DNA of 64,000 nucleotides from Euborellia annulipes (GCA_023213315.1 JAKCPI010005267.1:62001-126000); one strand, 5' to 3'; positions 1 to 13,185 are shown, counted from the first letter of the stretch. Made by a program: numbers and translations. The notes: a model not told the origin generated them from the sequence alone.

Positions 1-1200
1 GTGACTTTGAGACTGCTCTATAACTAGTTTAAGATTTATAATACTTATTTTCATTTATTCTTTGCTATTGCATAATGAAATTTTTCTTGAATTAAATATT
101 TATATAATTGTTTGTAGTTAGAGTACAATATAATGATATTAAGGAATGTATATTATCTTGAATGTAATTAATTTTTCTATTCACCAGTATTATTTGGTTT
201 TTTTAATGCACTATAACAGCATAATGAATAATGCTCAGACTATATAAATTGTGCCTTGTGGCTCACGCATTAAATGGCTGCATGTTTCTATTTACTTTGT
301 TTTTTATATAAAACACTAGCTATGAATGAGACTTTAATTTATATAATTATATTTTGAAAATTAGTTTATAAATAAATATTCTCTCTTGTTTTATATTTAG
401 GGCCAATATTTTTAAAAAATTTAATGAAATTAAAAGATAAAATATTCAAATTAATTAAACAAATTAGAAATAAATATATATACTCCACTTTAATTGAAAA
501 TTTATTTTATATAGTTTGAGATTTATTTATTTATTTAGCTTAAGAAGTAAATGCATCCTTTTATGGTGCAATTGTGACTGACTCTTTTCTTGTCACAAGG
601 ATTTTTATTGTAAATTTATGTGAGATAAGATAATTAAATTCTAAATATGCAAAATCTAATTTTTTTTTTTTCATGTCTTTTTTTTCTAGTCTTCATAAAT
701 AATATTTTTAAGGATATATTTATATATAGTCAAGTTGTTTAAGGGTCAAAAGGTCAACAACATCAGAATGTCCACATATGGGTATCTTCTTTTTATTTGT
801 AATTTATATCTACTCTAAAATTACGAAAGGTGTATAATAAATAAATTCTGAATTTAAGATGAGAAGAAAAGGGTTTAATTAATTTCTTATCTAAAGAATT
901 TAATGATACGAAGTATATAATAAAAATGACAATTGGCCTAAATAGAGAGGAGAACAAATAGAGATAACACAACAACATTGAATACAACAACGACGACGAC
1001 AACGAAGGGAATAAATTTCAACAGGTAGAAAGAGAGAGAGAGAGAGAGTGCTTGTCTGCTCTGACTGACTCCATCTCAATTTGAAAGATCATTTTAGAGT
1101 TTCTTTTCTCCATTTGAATAAGAAAATATTTTTTGAAAAAAAAACCAAGTTATTAATATGTTCCATTTGATGTATAAAAAAAGTAACTAGTCAATATGAA
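1..1200. other. Gene-free AT-rich stretch
   Basis: No coding signal seen. It holds a (GA)n microsatellite at about 1030-1049 and short A/T runs. Confidence 0.6.
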
Positions 1201-1210
1201 AATGTTGAAA

Positions 1211-1620
1211 GCAGGAATGGGCAAAATCCTTTAAAAAGGATTACAGATCCGGGCAGTTTGCACGATCCGTTCAGGCTGCTGCAAAAGGATTAGCGATCCA
1301 AGCTGGCGATCCGAACCGTATTAGAAAAAGAATCGATTGTTCCCATCGATGTTCCAATCCGAAAATCCGATCCAGACTTGATTTTTAGGAGTATGGATGA
1401 ATTCAAAGGTTATTACAAACTTATTTATTAAAAAGTAAAAAATTTTGAAGAATTGTAGTAAATCCGTTAAAACTTCGAAAAGGATTTGCGATCCAATCCT
1501 AGATCCAGAGAGCAAAAATGATTTCGTTCCAGATCCAAAACCTCCAAGAAAAAAATTCGATCAAGATCCGAAAATCCTGGATGGATTCGGATTTTCATGT
1601 TACAAAGACTTTAAATCCTA
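1211..1620. repeat. GATCC-rich dispersed repeat, possibly hAT-derived
   Basis: The left end reads CAGGAATGGGCAAAATCC, like many hAT termini. The interior repeats GATCC and GGATT motifs on both strands. No matching right end was found. Confidence 0.3.
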
Positions 1621-1726
1621 ATTTTTATATAAAGAAAAAAAAATGTTTTTTTGTAAAAGTAGGCCTATATAAAAAGCACGTTCATACATGGAAGGTTGTG
1701 CCAAAATTTCAAAACAATCGGTCCAG

Positions 1727-2821
1727 TAATTTAGGAAATCGTCGAATAGATTCAAACGAACATTTACATTTTTATTTATATAGATTTTTTTTTTAGATTT
1801 CAGGAGGAGATTTGGACCACAATTATCACTCTCCCCTATTAAGATTGAACAATTGTATACAATAAAGCTTGTGAGGTCACAAATATTTATTCGTTATCTT
1901 GAAAATTTCCCTCTGAGGTTATAATAATATCAACTGTGATTTATTTATTTATACCAGTATAGTTAATTATTCATTTATGTAATACACATGGTGATGTAAG
2001 CTGAAATAATATTTTTTCACACAAAATTTAAGTAGAAATGTGAAGGCCCTAGATGCTGAAGCGATCTTAACAATGATCAGGGATTTTCAAACTTTCGTAT
2101 TTTGCATCCTCCTTTTCTGTCTGAACCAATTCTGGTCACCACCCCCTGTTCTACTTGTAATTTTTCATCCCAAAGAGATTGAAACTCCTATGGTGTCGCA
2201 GTAGCCTAATATTTTTATCTCCATGGGATTAAATTAAATCTATACCGTCGTAATTTAGGAAATCGTCGAATAAATGCAAACGAACATTTACATTTTTATT
2301 TATATAGATTTTTTTTTTTAGATTTCAGGAGGAGATTTGGACCACAATTATCACTCTCTCCCCTCTATTAAGATTGAACAATACAGTAAAGCTTGTGAGG
2401 TCTCAAATATATATCGATATCTTGAACATTTCCCTCAGAGGTTATAATAATGATATCAACTGTGATTTATTTATTTATACCGGTATATTTAATTATTCAT
2501 TTATGTAATACACATGGTGATGTAAGCTGAAATAATATTTTTTCACACAAAATTTAAGTAGAAATGTGAAGGCCCTAGATGCTGAAGCGATCTTAACAAT
2601 GATCAGGGATTTTCAAACTTTCGTTTTTTGCACCCTCCTTTTCTGTCTGAAACAATTCTGGTCACCACCCCCTGTTCTACTTGCAATTTTTCATCCCTTC
2701 ATAATATAAAATATTATAGTATATGGGAATTAAACAACAACAAAACAAAGAGAATGAAACTCCTGCGGTGTCGCAGTAGCCTAATATTATTATTTCCATA
2801 GGATTAAATTAATTCTATACC
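1727..2821. repeat. Direct tandem duplication of a 520-570 bp segment
   Basis: 1727-2245 is repeated at 2251-2821 with few substitutions. Both copies contain GGAGGAGATTTGGACC, the run through CAACTGTGATTTATTTA, and GATGCTGAAGCGATC. The second copy has about 50 extra bases near 2700. Confidence 0.85.
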
Positions 2822-2930
2822 TTAATAAAAACGTCTTTAATTTTAGTTATAATGCATTGTTATAATAATAAGCTTCTAAATTTTGTTCAACCATTCAATC
2901 CAACCCCTTTTGAGAATCGTTGTGTAAGAG

Positions 2931-3157
2931 CATAGGCGTAGCCAGAAATTTTGAGGGGGGGGGGATTTCAAGAAGATTTTTCAAACATTTGAAAAATTTA
3001 AGATTAATTTAAGGCATTTATAAATCATTTTTTTTCAGCTAGAGACTTTCTCTTACCCTATATGAAAAATAATTTGTATTATAGAGCTTAAATATAGCAT
3101 GGCTTAGGTCCCATGGGGGTGGGGGGTTGAACCCCCAAACCCCCCTGGATGACTATG
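2931..3157. mobile_element. Non-autonomous hAT-like element with perfect 8-bp TSD
   Basis: Flanked by TGTAAGAG at 2923-2930 and 3158-3165. The ends read CATAGGCGTAGCCAG and CTGGATGACTATG, which are partly inverted. The inside has G and C runs. An 8-bp duplication is typical of hAT transposons. Confidence 0.7.
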
Positions 3158-3941
3158 TGTAAGAGACCACATTCTTCATAAAATAAAAATTTATCTTTTT
3201 AATTAACATACCAACGATTGCAAAAATGCGTAAATTCGTGCTTTGTAGAATGTTTGGATAATATTTTACCCTTTGAAAATGTGATACCCAGAAAGTAATA
3301 CCAATAAAGATTACGTTACGTGACATTTAACCCAAGACATGGGTTTTGCACTTGGTACAATAGAATTTTTTTTCAAATCAGCATTAGATAAGAAGTAAGC
3401 CAACTAAGCGCCTCTCTCTGTCCTCGTCTCTCTTAGAGGTAATAAAATATACTTAGTATAACAAAAGAGTAGCTTTATCTAAATTCCTTACTAAGCCAAG
3501 CAGATGGTGAAGTGCCTTGAATTACAATCTAGGGAATTTCTTATTGTCATTCTTAAGGAATAAATAAATTTTATTATCAGTGAATATTTTTCATTTTAAT
3601 GATGGCGCCTAGTAGAAAAAAAAGCTTAATTTCATTGGTCAAGAGGATGTGTTGTAATTCAATACTTCCTATATAAACAACCAATAAAAAAAACACCAAT
3701 TCTCATTCAAAATAAATGTTTAAACAATCAAGGAGAATACTAAAATCGTGGTGGGAAAAAAATAAAATAGGATGTCGATGAAATAGTGTCTAACTAGAGC
3801 GCAAAAATTCCCATTTGATAGTAATTATTAATGTTTATACGACTTTTAAGAGATATTGAAAATAATAATAAATAAGGAAATTCTTTTTGAAGATAATTAA
3901 CAGATGTTTAATAAAGCTTTTGTGGTTTGTATTATTATTAG

Positions 3942-4760
3942 GGGATGTTTAATTATAGACCACATTTTGTATTAACTATTTATTAAAAATAAATTTACTG
4001 TACAACGTTTCGACTGCTTATTCTGCAATCGCTTTCAAGTACTGTACACTTGCTCCGACTCAAGTGAACTAACATCTAAGGGACAATTACGTGCATTTTA
4101 TATGCAATGACGTCAGCGCCATTTACAATCATTCCAATGAAGTTAGACACAATCATCAAAGCAAGAGTTTACATAAAAAGCATGATGTTACAATAAGTTT
4201 TTTGAATTTGATTTTTTAACAGAGATGGTACAGTGAGCGCCACAATTAATTCCCTGTTTGATAGCTTTAGCATTAGGCTGAGTATATGGTGTAAAAGTGT
4301 AATAATTTTAATTAACGAAAAGGTAAAACGTAAGATCTGATAGAAGATTTTATTTTACCTTTTAAAATTTTAAATTATTTCACCATTTACCATATTCTAT
4401 ACCATATACTTAAGGCTAAAGCTATCAAGTGGGGACTTAATTGTGGCGCTCACTGTACAAAATATCATTATTAAATTTTTCCAATAATAGAATACAATAA
4501 TCAAACCTTAATATATAATTGACATTTTTATTGAAGATGGCGCTGATGATTGTGTCTAACTTTACGGGAATTACTGTAGATGGCGCTGACGTCATTGCAA
4601 ATAAAATGCACGTAATCGGTTGCTTAGAGGTTAGTTCACTTGAGTCGGAGCAAGTGTACAGTTCTTGAAACCGACTGCAGAATAAAGTCGCAACGTTGTA
4701 CAGTATTTATATTTTTAATAAATAATTAATAACAAATGTTGTCTATAATTAAAAACTCCC
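3942..4760. mobile_element. Foldback element with long inverted arms
   Basis: Arms of about 270 bp are inverted copies: GGGATGTTTAATTATAG at the left against its complement at the right, and both carry ACTTGAGTCGGAGCAAGTG-type and TGACGTCA stretches. Each arm has a core ending TCGAAACGTTG or its variant, as in the other foldbacks here. A smaller TA-flanked element sits in the centre. Confidence 0.75.
4229..4457. mobile_element. Tc1/mariner-like MITE inside the foldback
   Basis: TA, then CAGTGAGCGCCACAATTAA, to its inverted copy ending CACTG, then TA. The TA at both ends is the Tc1/mariner target signature. A sister copy is at 10,684-10,893. Confidence 0.75.
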
Positions 4761-4799
4761 ATAATAATAATAATTATCAGATCTTTAATTATTATAAAC

Positions 4800-6060
4800 T
4801 CCATTCAGATGATTTCGATGGGCTAATGCCCTCTTCTATAGTCATTTTACAATATCTCAAACCATTCTTCTCTTCATATGTATAGACTATAAATGATATA
4901 AAGAAATTAAATTTAAACTGCTAAACCGTTGGCTTTAATTAAAACATTATAAGTAGGTAATATTAATTTAAATGCATTTGCTGATTAGTGTTAATAATAA
5001 AGACATGATAATTATTTCTAAATATATTAAATAAATATCAATCATTGTCAGAATTAATTTACAAATAAAGATGAGAATCGCTTGTTTGTTTATGTAAAAT
5101 GCCTTGAAGAAGATACTGGTGTTCCGAAACTTAGGCTGTTCAATTTAATAATAGTCTAAAGATCTGATTATAATCAGCAAAATGAACTTGTTTTATTTAT
5201 ATCGTGAATCCATTTCATAAACAAATTAAAATTTTATGGATATAAAGGCCTATATTATCAGTGGCGGATCTAGTGAACAATTTAGAAAAAGAGGTCAATA
5301 TCCCCACCTCTTTTTTTTTTTTTTTTTTTGAAAGATCGCTTAGATGTCTATATATTGAAAACATTTATTAAAATTTAAAATGTATTTAATATCCATTACC
5401 TATAATATGATAACTAATTTCTCTCATATAAAACATATTACGAAACAAATTTGTTAAGGTAATTAAATTTTCCCTTCCTTTATAGATAAACTGTGATGGT
5501 GGGCTCATATAAACTTAAAAAAAAAAACTATATGATATTTGAGATGGATAGTTTGCTCCGCTAATGATCCGGCTATAGCGTGATAATTAGAGAGCAAGGT
5601 GGTAGAAGGGATGCTGCTCCTCCAGGCGCTAGCAATTTAATAAACAATAAATTAAAATATTTAATTGAATTGATTTAGTTTAATTTATAATGTGAAAAGC
5701 AAATAAAATTTAAATAAAAATGATTTATTAATGTAAATAAATTCAAAAAATTCCAACCTTGACTTCAGGTGAATTTTAATTTGATTAATATTGAATTACA
5801 AAAGGTATGTATATAAATAGTTGTAAATGAAATTTAATGACTTCTTTAGTTATAGGCAATTTATTCAGGTATCTTGTCAGGAATTACTCATCTACCATTA
5901 ATTAATGAAACCTTCACAGGTTTACACATGAACGAGGTTAATATTAACCGAGAAGAAAATAGAAAAATATTTTACTGTTACTATTATAAAATAGTTGAGC
6001 AATTGTAAAATTAATTATTATTTCTAAATAAAAATAAATAAAAATTCAAGAAGAGAATTT
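4800..6060. other. Gene-free AT-rich stretch with repeat fragments
   Basis: No gene seen. At 5262 a CAGTGGCGGATCTAG end resembles the hAT element at 42,168. Near 5107-5135 there is a fragment with CTTGAAG and CCGAAAC, like the foldback cores. Confidence 0.45.
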
Positions 6061-6200
6061 TTTTATACGTTTAAATCAGGGGTGGCCAGTTGGCCAGGGG
6101 CAGGATATAAAATTATAGATCCCCATTTTAGATATAGACCCACTAGAGACATTTTTTGGCGTGAAAAAAAACATAAAATGCCCGTAACGATCCCGTAGAG

Positions 6201-6502
6201 CAGAGTTTCCTAACCTTTTGAAGTTCACCGCACCCCTGGGAATAACACTAAACACTAGGTGCACCCTTCCTTGAATAAAAAAAAAAATTAAGTTTAATAT
6301 GTAAATTTATTGAACTATTATATAAGTAAAGTACACCATAACATAATATAGTAAACTTTACTACAGGTCTCTGAATAAAAAGCATCAATAGTTTTATTAG
6401 CTTAAGTATAGGGTAATTTTTTTGGTTTTTAATTTTTTTCGTTTATCTCAAAATCTCGAGGTACCCCTTAGCCAATCGAGGCACACCGATTGGGAGCCAC
6501 GG
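6201..6502. mobile_element. hAT-like element inserted into a foldback fragment
   Basis: Left end CAGAGTTTCCTAACC, right end complement CCGTGGCTCCCAATC, flanked by CCGTAGAG and CCTTAGAG (7 of 8 match). The sequence right of it (TTCACTTGAGTCGGAGC) is the same arm sequence as in the element at 3942-4760, so the hAT landed in such a copy. Confidence 0.5.
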
Positions 6503-7154
6503 CCTTAGAGGTTACTTCACTTGAGTCGGAGCTAGTGCACAGTACTTGAAAACGAAGCAGAATAAGCTAAAATAAATATTTTGTAAAAAGTGTGATGAAT
6601 CTCGCGAGCAGCAAAAATGTTCAAAACGAATCACGGGTTGGTTCATGGTCGTAGTTTAAATAATAAAGGATAAAAAATTTAAAACTTCTCTTAATAATAA
6701 ATAATGTTTAAATTATTTTGGCAAAAATATTTATTTCGCTTTGTAAGTTGACTGTATCTGTGTTTGTTTAATCGTAATATAATGAATTCCATTCATTCCC
6801 TCTGGATTGAACTTAATATGTTGCCTTCCCGATGGTACTTTATATAATGTAGTAGTGACTAGGATGAAAGAATATAGAATCTTAGAGTGAGAGAGCAAAG
6901 AATAGTTTATTGCCTGTGAACAAATTTATCCTATACGTTTTGCTTGCATATTAATAAAGTCAATAAATTTGTAAATATATCATTACATAATAAACAAAGG
7001 TTATTCAACTTAAAGAAGTAATAATAATATTAAAAAATTCATATAATTAATATTTATTAAATCAAACAGCTGAAAAAGATAGGGAGAGTCGAAGCAGGGA
7101 ACTGTCAATTTCTACTCGACATGCCCTAGTACTATTTAATTTGCACATTTGGGT

Positions 7155-7245
7155 TGTCAAATAGCCAAGTGCGGTACTGTGGTCTAGTAGTAGAATATGC
7201 CGAGACAGATTCGTGGTCCCACTTCCGGCTGTTTTAATAAATAAA
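7155..7245 (+). repeat. tRNA-like SINE head fragment
   Basis: GTGGTCTAGTAGTAGAATATG looks like a degenerate A-box region, followed by GATTCGTGGTCCCACTTC in the B-box position. Confidence 0.3.
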
Positions 7246-8154
7246 TATTAATTATATGAATTTTCTTCACGAGTATGTTCGGGATATATATAATTTTTTA
7301 TTTACTATTAAAATGAAATATCAAACAAAAATTTGGGAAATATTAAAATATAATAAGCTTATTAGACAGTTAGTGTTTCTAACACACGTCACTATAGACT
7401 CGTCATAACCTTGAAGGACATTGTTAGAGATTAGTTCTCTAATTAACCACCTGTGTATTGTTTCGCTGCTACTAATGAGAGGAAGAAAGCGTTCGAGTGA
7501 AGGTGCGAGTCAGTTAACATCCATCGGATTAACTGTTAATGAGGAAAATAAATTAGAAAAAGAAAAATTAAAAAAAAAACATGTCAGACAACATTTTTTT
7601 AAATCAATATTCATCTTTCATAAATCATAAAATATTATAATTTTTTTTAATATTTCATTGCCTGACATTTTTTATTTTTTTTAGGGTTTTTTTTTTTACT
7701 TGTTCCCTCTCGTCACGCAGAGTAGAAACAGGAGTGGGGGATTTTTTGATTTAATGAAGCAACAGAGCAGCCTCTGGCCAACCTCTCCTCACTAATAATT
7801 ATTAGTTAGTTTTATACCATTTTAATTTATAGGCTTTATTCAAGTCTGACTAAAAAAAAAAAACAATTTCTTATTTTCTGTTATTATTATATCGTTAAAT
7901 AATATAGAAAACCACTTCAGGAAATTTCAAATTGATCCTCTCTAATACATTCTTAATTATATTTTATAATTTTTATAATGCAAATTCCATTCAAATTGAA
8001 CGATAAAGGAAATTTTATGTATGAATATGAAAGTAAGCAAATAATTTGTTCATTAAAAGACGAAAAATTAAATTTAAAATAAAACTTCTTATTTGTAACC
8101 GTGGGTAGTGATGTGGTATCGAAAAAAAAAGTACTTGTACTTAGTATTGTATAG

Positions 8155-8345
8155 TAAGGAAAGTATCGAGTATTTTTTTAAGTATGAGTGTTATTTATGT
8201 TCACCTGAGTCTGAGCAAGTCCATAGTACTTGCGACTGGAGAAGAAGAAGAAGTCGAAAAGTTGTACAGTATTTATATTTTTAATAAATAATTAGATCAA
8301 AATGTGGTCTGTAATTAAAAACTCTCATAATAATAATAATACAAA
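8155..8345 (+). repeat. Single arm of the 3942-type foldback
   Basis: It shares TTCACCTGAGTCTGAGCAAG, GTACAGTATTTATATTTTT and the CTGTAATTAAAAACTC end with the right arm of 3942-4760. Confidence 0.6.
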
Positions 8346-8399
8346 CCACAAAAATTTTAATAAAAACGTAAACTTCCAATTATTATTGGAGTCCAGTTA

Positions 8400-9250
8400 T
8401 GCCATTTGGTATTCAATTGAGAAAGTTTCAGGAGAATTTCTTTAATGGATGGATGTCCAAAGAACCTGGTGGATGAAACCAGGAGGAAAAATCATAACAA
8501 AAGATTTCAATGCCTCTAAAAATAATTTTCACTAATGGATTTTATATTAGAATAAAAGGGAAATTAAAATTTACTTTGAAGATAAAAGACAAAAAAAAAA
8601 AAATTAAAATTATATTTCCTGTATAAGAAATGTTTTAAATCAAGAGAAAAGGGAGGGACTCGTCTGATGTTTAAAAATAAATACAAAATCCCAAAGGAAA
8701 TAGTAATTAAAAAATACTAGTTTTAATCTTTCTAATATAAGAGTTGATTTTTTTTTATTTGCCATAAAATAATTATTAAAAAAATCAAATTTATTAAAAT
8801 GTGAAATGGAAATCCGAAATGTTCATCTTTACATGGAATGATCCAAAAAAAAGGAATCAAGAAATGTTCAAATTAATCAATAGAGGAAAAGGAATTAATT
8901 TTCTTAATTTCGAGGCTCCCTCTTAAAAAACTTCTAGGCCTGAATAAAACCATTTGGCCAAAAACTATTAATAATGTCCAGAAGAAATTTATTGTGTTAT
9001 ATCAATCAGCCCAGTGAATAAATGGTTAAGTTTTTTTTGGTTTATTTTTCAGGGCACAACTTTTAAAGTTTACAAATCTGAAGATTTAGAATGGCTCTCA
9101 AAAACGCATATCTTAATAACTACTAGCCAGTCCCCGACTAAAACTCTTATATACAACGAAGAAAATATCTTCCCGCTTCTCTTTGGCCACTAAACTCATT
9201 TTGGACCTAAAAAAAAATCGACTTAACCACTTATTCACTGTGCTAACAAA
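8400..9250 (+). pseudogene. Possible remnant of a LINE reverse transcriptase
   Basis: Broken plus-strand frames give fragments such as TWNDPKKRNQEMFKLINRGK, similar in style to the RT C-terminal region of LINEs. Many stops and frame breaks are present. Weakly supported. Confidence 0.25.
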
Positions 9251-9605
9251 TACATAATCAGAGAAAGGGGACATGATCAGAGAGAGAGCCCAAGAGATTT
9301 AAAAAAAAAAACTGCAATATAATCCCGAACTTTTAGAAACAAGATTTCGGTTTCTCTCAAAATTTAATTGCATCCCCCCCCCCTTTGTTTTTGCCAATAT
9401 ACTAGCCAATTTTACCTATAAGCTCCCAATTGATTAATTAAATAAAAAATAAATTAAATATTGTGTAATGAGGTTCAAAATAAAAATCTATGATTTCTTA
9501 TATGTTTAAAGAAAAAATTTCATATTACTTTTTTTAAAACAGAAAGATAATCACTTAAAGAAAACGTGTATGATTTGAAGAATTAAAGTGGCTGTTGTAT
9601 TTAAA

Positions 9606-10030
9606 CAGTAGATAGGAAAGGAGCGCGTGCAGCCAGGTAATAAGTCTCCACGAAATTAAACTCTCTGTTAAGGAAACAGTTTCGGTTTTAATGAAATAAA
9701 GCCATCTTCAGTCCAACTCGAATGACAGACCATTGAGTCAAATGACAACTCCACAATTTGACTCAATGATCTGTCATTCGAGTTCATACTCTCGACTATT
9801 GGACTGAAGATGGCTTTATTTCATTAAAACCGAAACTAATAGTCGAGAGTATGAACTCGAATGACAGATCATTGAGTCAAATTGTGGAGTTGTCATTTGA
9901 CTCAATGGTCTGTCATTCGAGTTGGACTGAAGATGGCTTTATTTCATTAAAACCGAAACTGTTTCCTTAACAGAGAGTTTAATTTCGTGGAGACTTATTA
10001 CCTGGCTGAACGCTCCTTTCCTATCTACTG
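9606..10030. mobile_element. Near-perfect 420-bp palindromic foldback
   Basis: The whole segment reads as an inverted repeat from CAGTAGATAGG to CCTATCTACTG, with very few mismatches between the arms. A CTGAAGA-T-GG to CC-GAAAC core occurs at 9678-9711 (minus), 9804-9836 (plus) and 9927-9959 (plus). The outer arm carries GCAGCCAGG. High arm identity implies a young element. Confidence 0.85.
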
Positions 10031-10683
10031 AAAACCTGTAAGGTTGAATCTTTTTTTTTTAACTCACTGAATATAAAGGTGATGCCTATCGACGTGCAGC
10101 TAGTTATTCCTAGGCCTATATATAAACTAATTAGAATTTTTTTTAAGTTCAAGTTTATTTATGTTTATTTGTTCTTAAAGCAGAAATAGAAATAAAAAAT
10201 ACTCAAATAAATCTCGTTCAAGTATTTTTTTTTCTTTTTTTTAATGGACTCCAAGTTCTTTTAACAAACAAATTCTTAAAGAATTATGCTTTTTCCAAAG
10301 AAACGCAGTGATAAAGAAAAAAATGCAGATCTTAATAGACTTATTTTATGTAAGGCCAAGTTAAAGTTTATTGTTTTAGAAATAGTGGAATATCAAATTC
10401 CTTAATTAATTTTTTTTATCTATCCATTATTAAGAGAAATAGTCCATTAGAATTAGATTAAAAATGTATTTATTTATCTCTGTTTTAGCAACAGCTAAGC
10501 CCTCCTTCCTATCTGGCGATTATTTTCACTGAATTCTAATAAATTTGGACTTGGAACGCTAATGAATGTACTTTTTTTTTTTACTATCTTAACCTGCCAA
10601 CCAAGATAGAACTCGAGAAATATACCCCTCCTTTTCTGACTTTTCCCATGTGACTATGCCCCAAAATAATCATATATAATCGG

Positions 10684-10893
10684 TACAGTGAGCGCCACAA
10701 TTAAGTCCCCACCTGGAAGCTAGAGCTACTATATGGTATATAATGAAATAATTTTAAAAATTTGAAAAGGTAAAATAAAATCATCTATACCAGATTTTAT
10801 TTTACCCTTTCGGTCATTAAAATTATTTCACTATATACCTTATACTTAAGGCTCTACCTCCCAGGTGGGGACTTAATTGTGGCACTCACTGTA
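10684..10893. mobile_element. Tc1/mariner-like MITE
   Basis: TA-flanked with inverted ends CAGTGAGCGCCACAATTAAG and CACTG. About 206 bp long and homologous to the copy at 4229-4457. Confidence 0.8.
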
Positions 10894-11117
10894 CAATTTG
10901 AACGGATAAATTTATATATAAAAAAAAATGTTAGTCATTTATAAGAGGCTGCTGAAAAATGAAAATTCAATAATTAAAATTTTATATTCTTATCTATTTT
11001 TCTCCATTTCAATTATCAGATCAATGGCTTAAAAATGTTAAATATATTATATGTACGATTAATAGGGAAATAACTGTTTAACTAGTGATGAGAAGTGGCT
11101 GTAGACTATGAATTGGG

Positions 11118-11341
11118 TATAGGAGACTTTGCAGCCAAGGAATTAAATAAAAACTTTTATTTAATTGTTAACCGTCGACGTTTCGGTCGCATCATGGCCT
11201 TGTATTCTAACATCATTATAATCTTGAATTCTAACAATTAAACGTCCTGAGGATGGTGGTGATTTGAGACCGAAACGTCGACGGTTAACAATTAAATAAA
11301 AGTGTTTTATTTCATTCCTTGGCTGCAAAATATCCTGTAAC
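11118..11341. mobile_element. Foldback element with GAAACGTCG core
   Basis: Arms: GCAGCCAAGGAATTAAATAA at the left against its complement at the right, with GTTAACCGTCGACG inside. A CTGAGGA-T-GG to CC-GAAACGTC core lies at 11247-11279 on the plus strand, and a mirrored one in the left arm. Confidence 0.75.
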
Positions 11342-11736
11342 CTGTTTATTTTTGCATTTTTCATATTCAATATGATATGTATCAATAATTATTTTGGTTT
11401 ATAGTAAACCAGATTTATTTTTTAAAGAGGAGGAGCAAGTATTTTTTTTTTTTTATATTCTTGAAATTTAAACTATAGTCTTATTCTGCGGTTGCCTAAA
11501 AAACTTTGTCAAGTTATTATATTATCGGTAGTTTACAGCAACCGTTTTCGGTATCTGAGGATATTTAGAATTCGCCCCTATTTATTCCATTTGATGGTAG
11601 GCTACCCAATAGAAATATATTTTTATTATCATTTGGGAGGAGAAACCAAAACCCCTAGCACAAAATCGAGACGTCTACCTGTCCAGTATGGTCAAAAGGG
11701 TAGTCAAAATTCACCTACTCTCCTCAATTGTTATTA

Positions 11737-11955
11737 TTTGCTCTCTCTTCAGTCATTAGTGTCAAATGACAGTTTACTCTGAGGGGTAACTTTAATGGGA
11801 ATAATACTGAGGTGAGTTCTCGTTGCCTTAGAAGCAGGCATCTCAAATAGAGTTGGATAAATTTTTTGCCAGGAGGTGGATTTGAACTCGAGTTGCCTTC
11901 AACTTGGGATTATAAACTTAACTGTTTTATCCCCTCGTCTAATCGCCTACTCACA
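11737..11955 (-). repeat. tRNA-derived SINE, family B
   Basis: Homologous to 22,745-22,970. On the minus strand the tRNA-like head lies at the high coordinate end, with a B-box GAGTTCAAATCC. The body carries TATTTGAGATGCC and ACTGACTGAAG-like stretches shared by both copies. Confidence 0.6.
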
Positions 11956-12229
11956 GTATAATGTATATGGGACCCTAAACTAATTTTTCTATTCAAATCT
12001 GACATTAGAAAGCCAGAAGAATGGATCCATTTAAGATTTTTTCCCCATTATTAGAAACTAGTTATTTTACTAATTTATTCAAAAGCAATCCACTCGTTTA
12101 GTTATTTATTTTGCCTCTCTCAATAATAGCCTAATTATTTTCTAAGAAGAATAAAATTATCAATCTCAATAGGAAGAGATTCACCTTAAATTAAATTCAG
12201 AAAGTGAATGCCAATTAAATGAAATTATT

Positions 12230-12310
12230 AATTTCGCTGATTGTGTATTTAAATATTAATTATTTATTATTAACATGCTTCGTCATTATTTGACTCATCA
12301 GGATATATCA
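12230..12310 (-). other. Hammerhead-like core in an AT-rich fragment
   Basis: On the minus strand 12301-12277 reads CTGATGA, GTCA, loop, TGAC, GAAGC. The 4-bp stem is perfect and sits directly on CTGATGA. One core base departs from the hammerhead consensus (GAAG rather than GAAA). Confidence 0.35.
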
Positions 12311-13084
12311 AGGAAGAAAATTATCAATACAAATTTAAAAGACATTTAACGAATTCATTGAATGAGAATGTAGTTTTTATAAACAAGCCTTAGGCGAGTT
12401 TTGCGCTTAACTAGAGTTGGGGGGGGGGGAGATCTTTAAGCTTGTGGGAACGCAATTTTGAATTATATTATAATAAAAAATTTAAATGGACTACTATTAT
12501 AAAACATTATCAAAAAATATGGGCAATTTATATAAAAAAATTATAGTAGACCTTTAATTGTAAATAAGTAAAAAATAAAAGTTAAGAATAGCTTAACGCA
12601 TGGAAGTAAATATAAGCTTCGAGTGGGTGGTCCTGAGGCACCAGCATGTGGAATGTCCCCCCCACCCCCGGTTCTCATTGATACAATTTAAATAAAAATG
12701 GCTTCGACAGCCGAGAGGGCAAATTAAAAAAAAAAAGTAACAAAAAAAAAACAAAGGAATTAAGGAACTGCTAAGATATTTTAATTGTGTAGTTTGTAAG
12801 TTAGGTTACAATGAAAGGGCAGTTAAATATATTTAAATTATATAGTAAAATCTCATCCTGACATTTCGGTCCAGTGCAAGGGCTTTGTCGGTACTCTACA
12901 TCTCAAGTTTATAATAAGGTATAGTTTAATTTAATTAGCTTTCATTTGAAATAATAGGAGGTCGTTATCAATAATAGTTTTTATCAAAAAAAATTTTCTT
13001 TATAACTAAATTTCAGGTTGCAAGATGGTAATTTTAGTTCAAGAGAAGATTCGGTCCAGGAGAAAACCAAAATTGTCTTTATTT

Positions 13085-13185
13085 TAGGAACGTTAATCAG
13101 GGGCCGGCGACTTAGGATAAAGAAAGTCCACCAGGCGAGAAAGCGTGGAGGTCCTGGTTCGACTCCAGGGGGCGCAATTTTGCCC
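13085..13185 (+). repeat. tRNA-like SINE head or tRNA pseudogene
   Basis: A B-box GGTTCGACTCC is followed by CAGGGGGCGCA, with a loose A-box upstream. The acceptor stem does not close convincingly, so a functional tRNA is not claimed. Confidence 0.35.
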
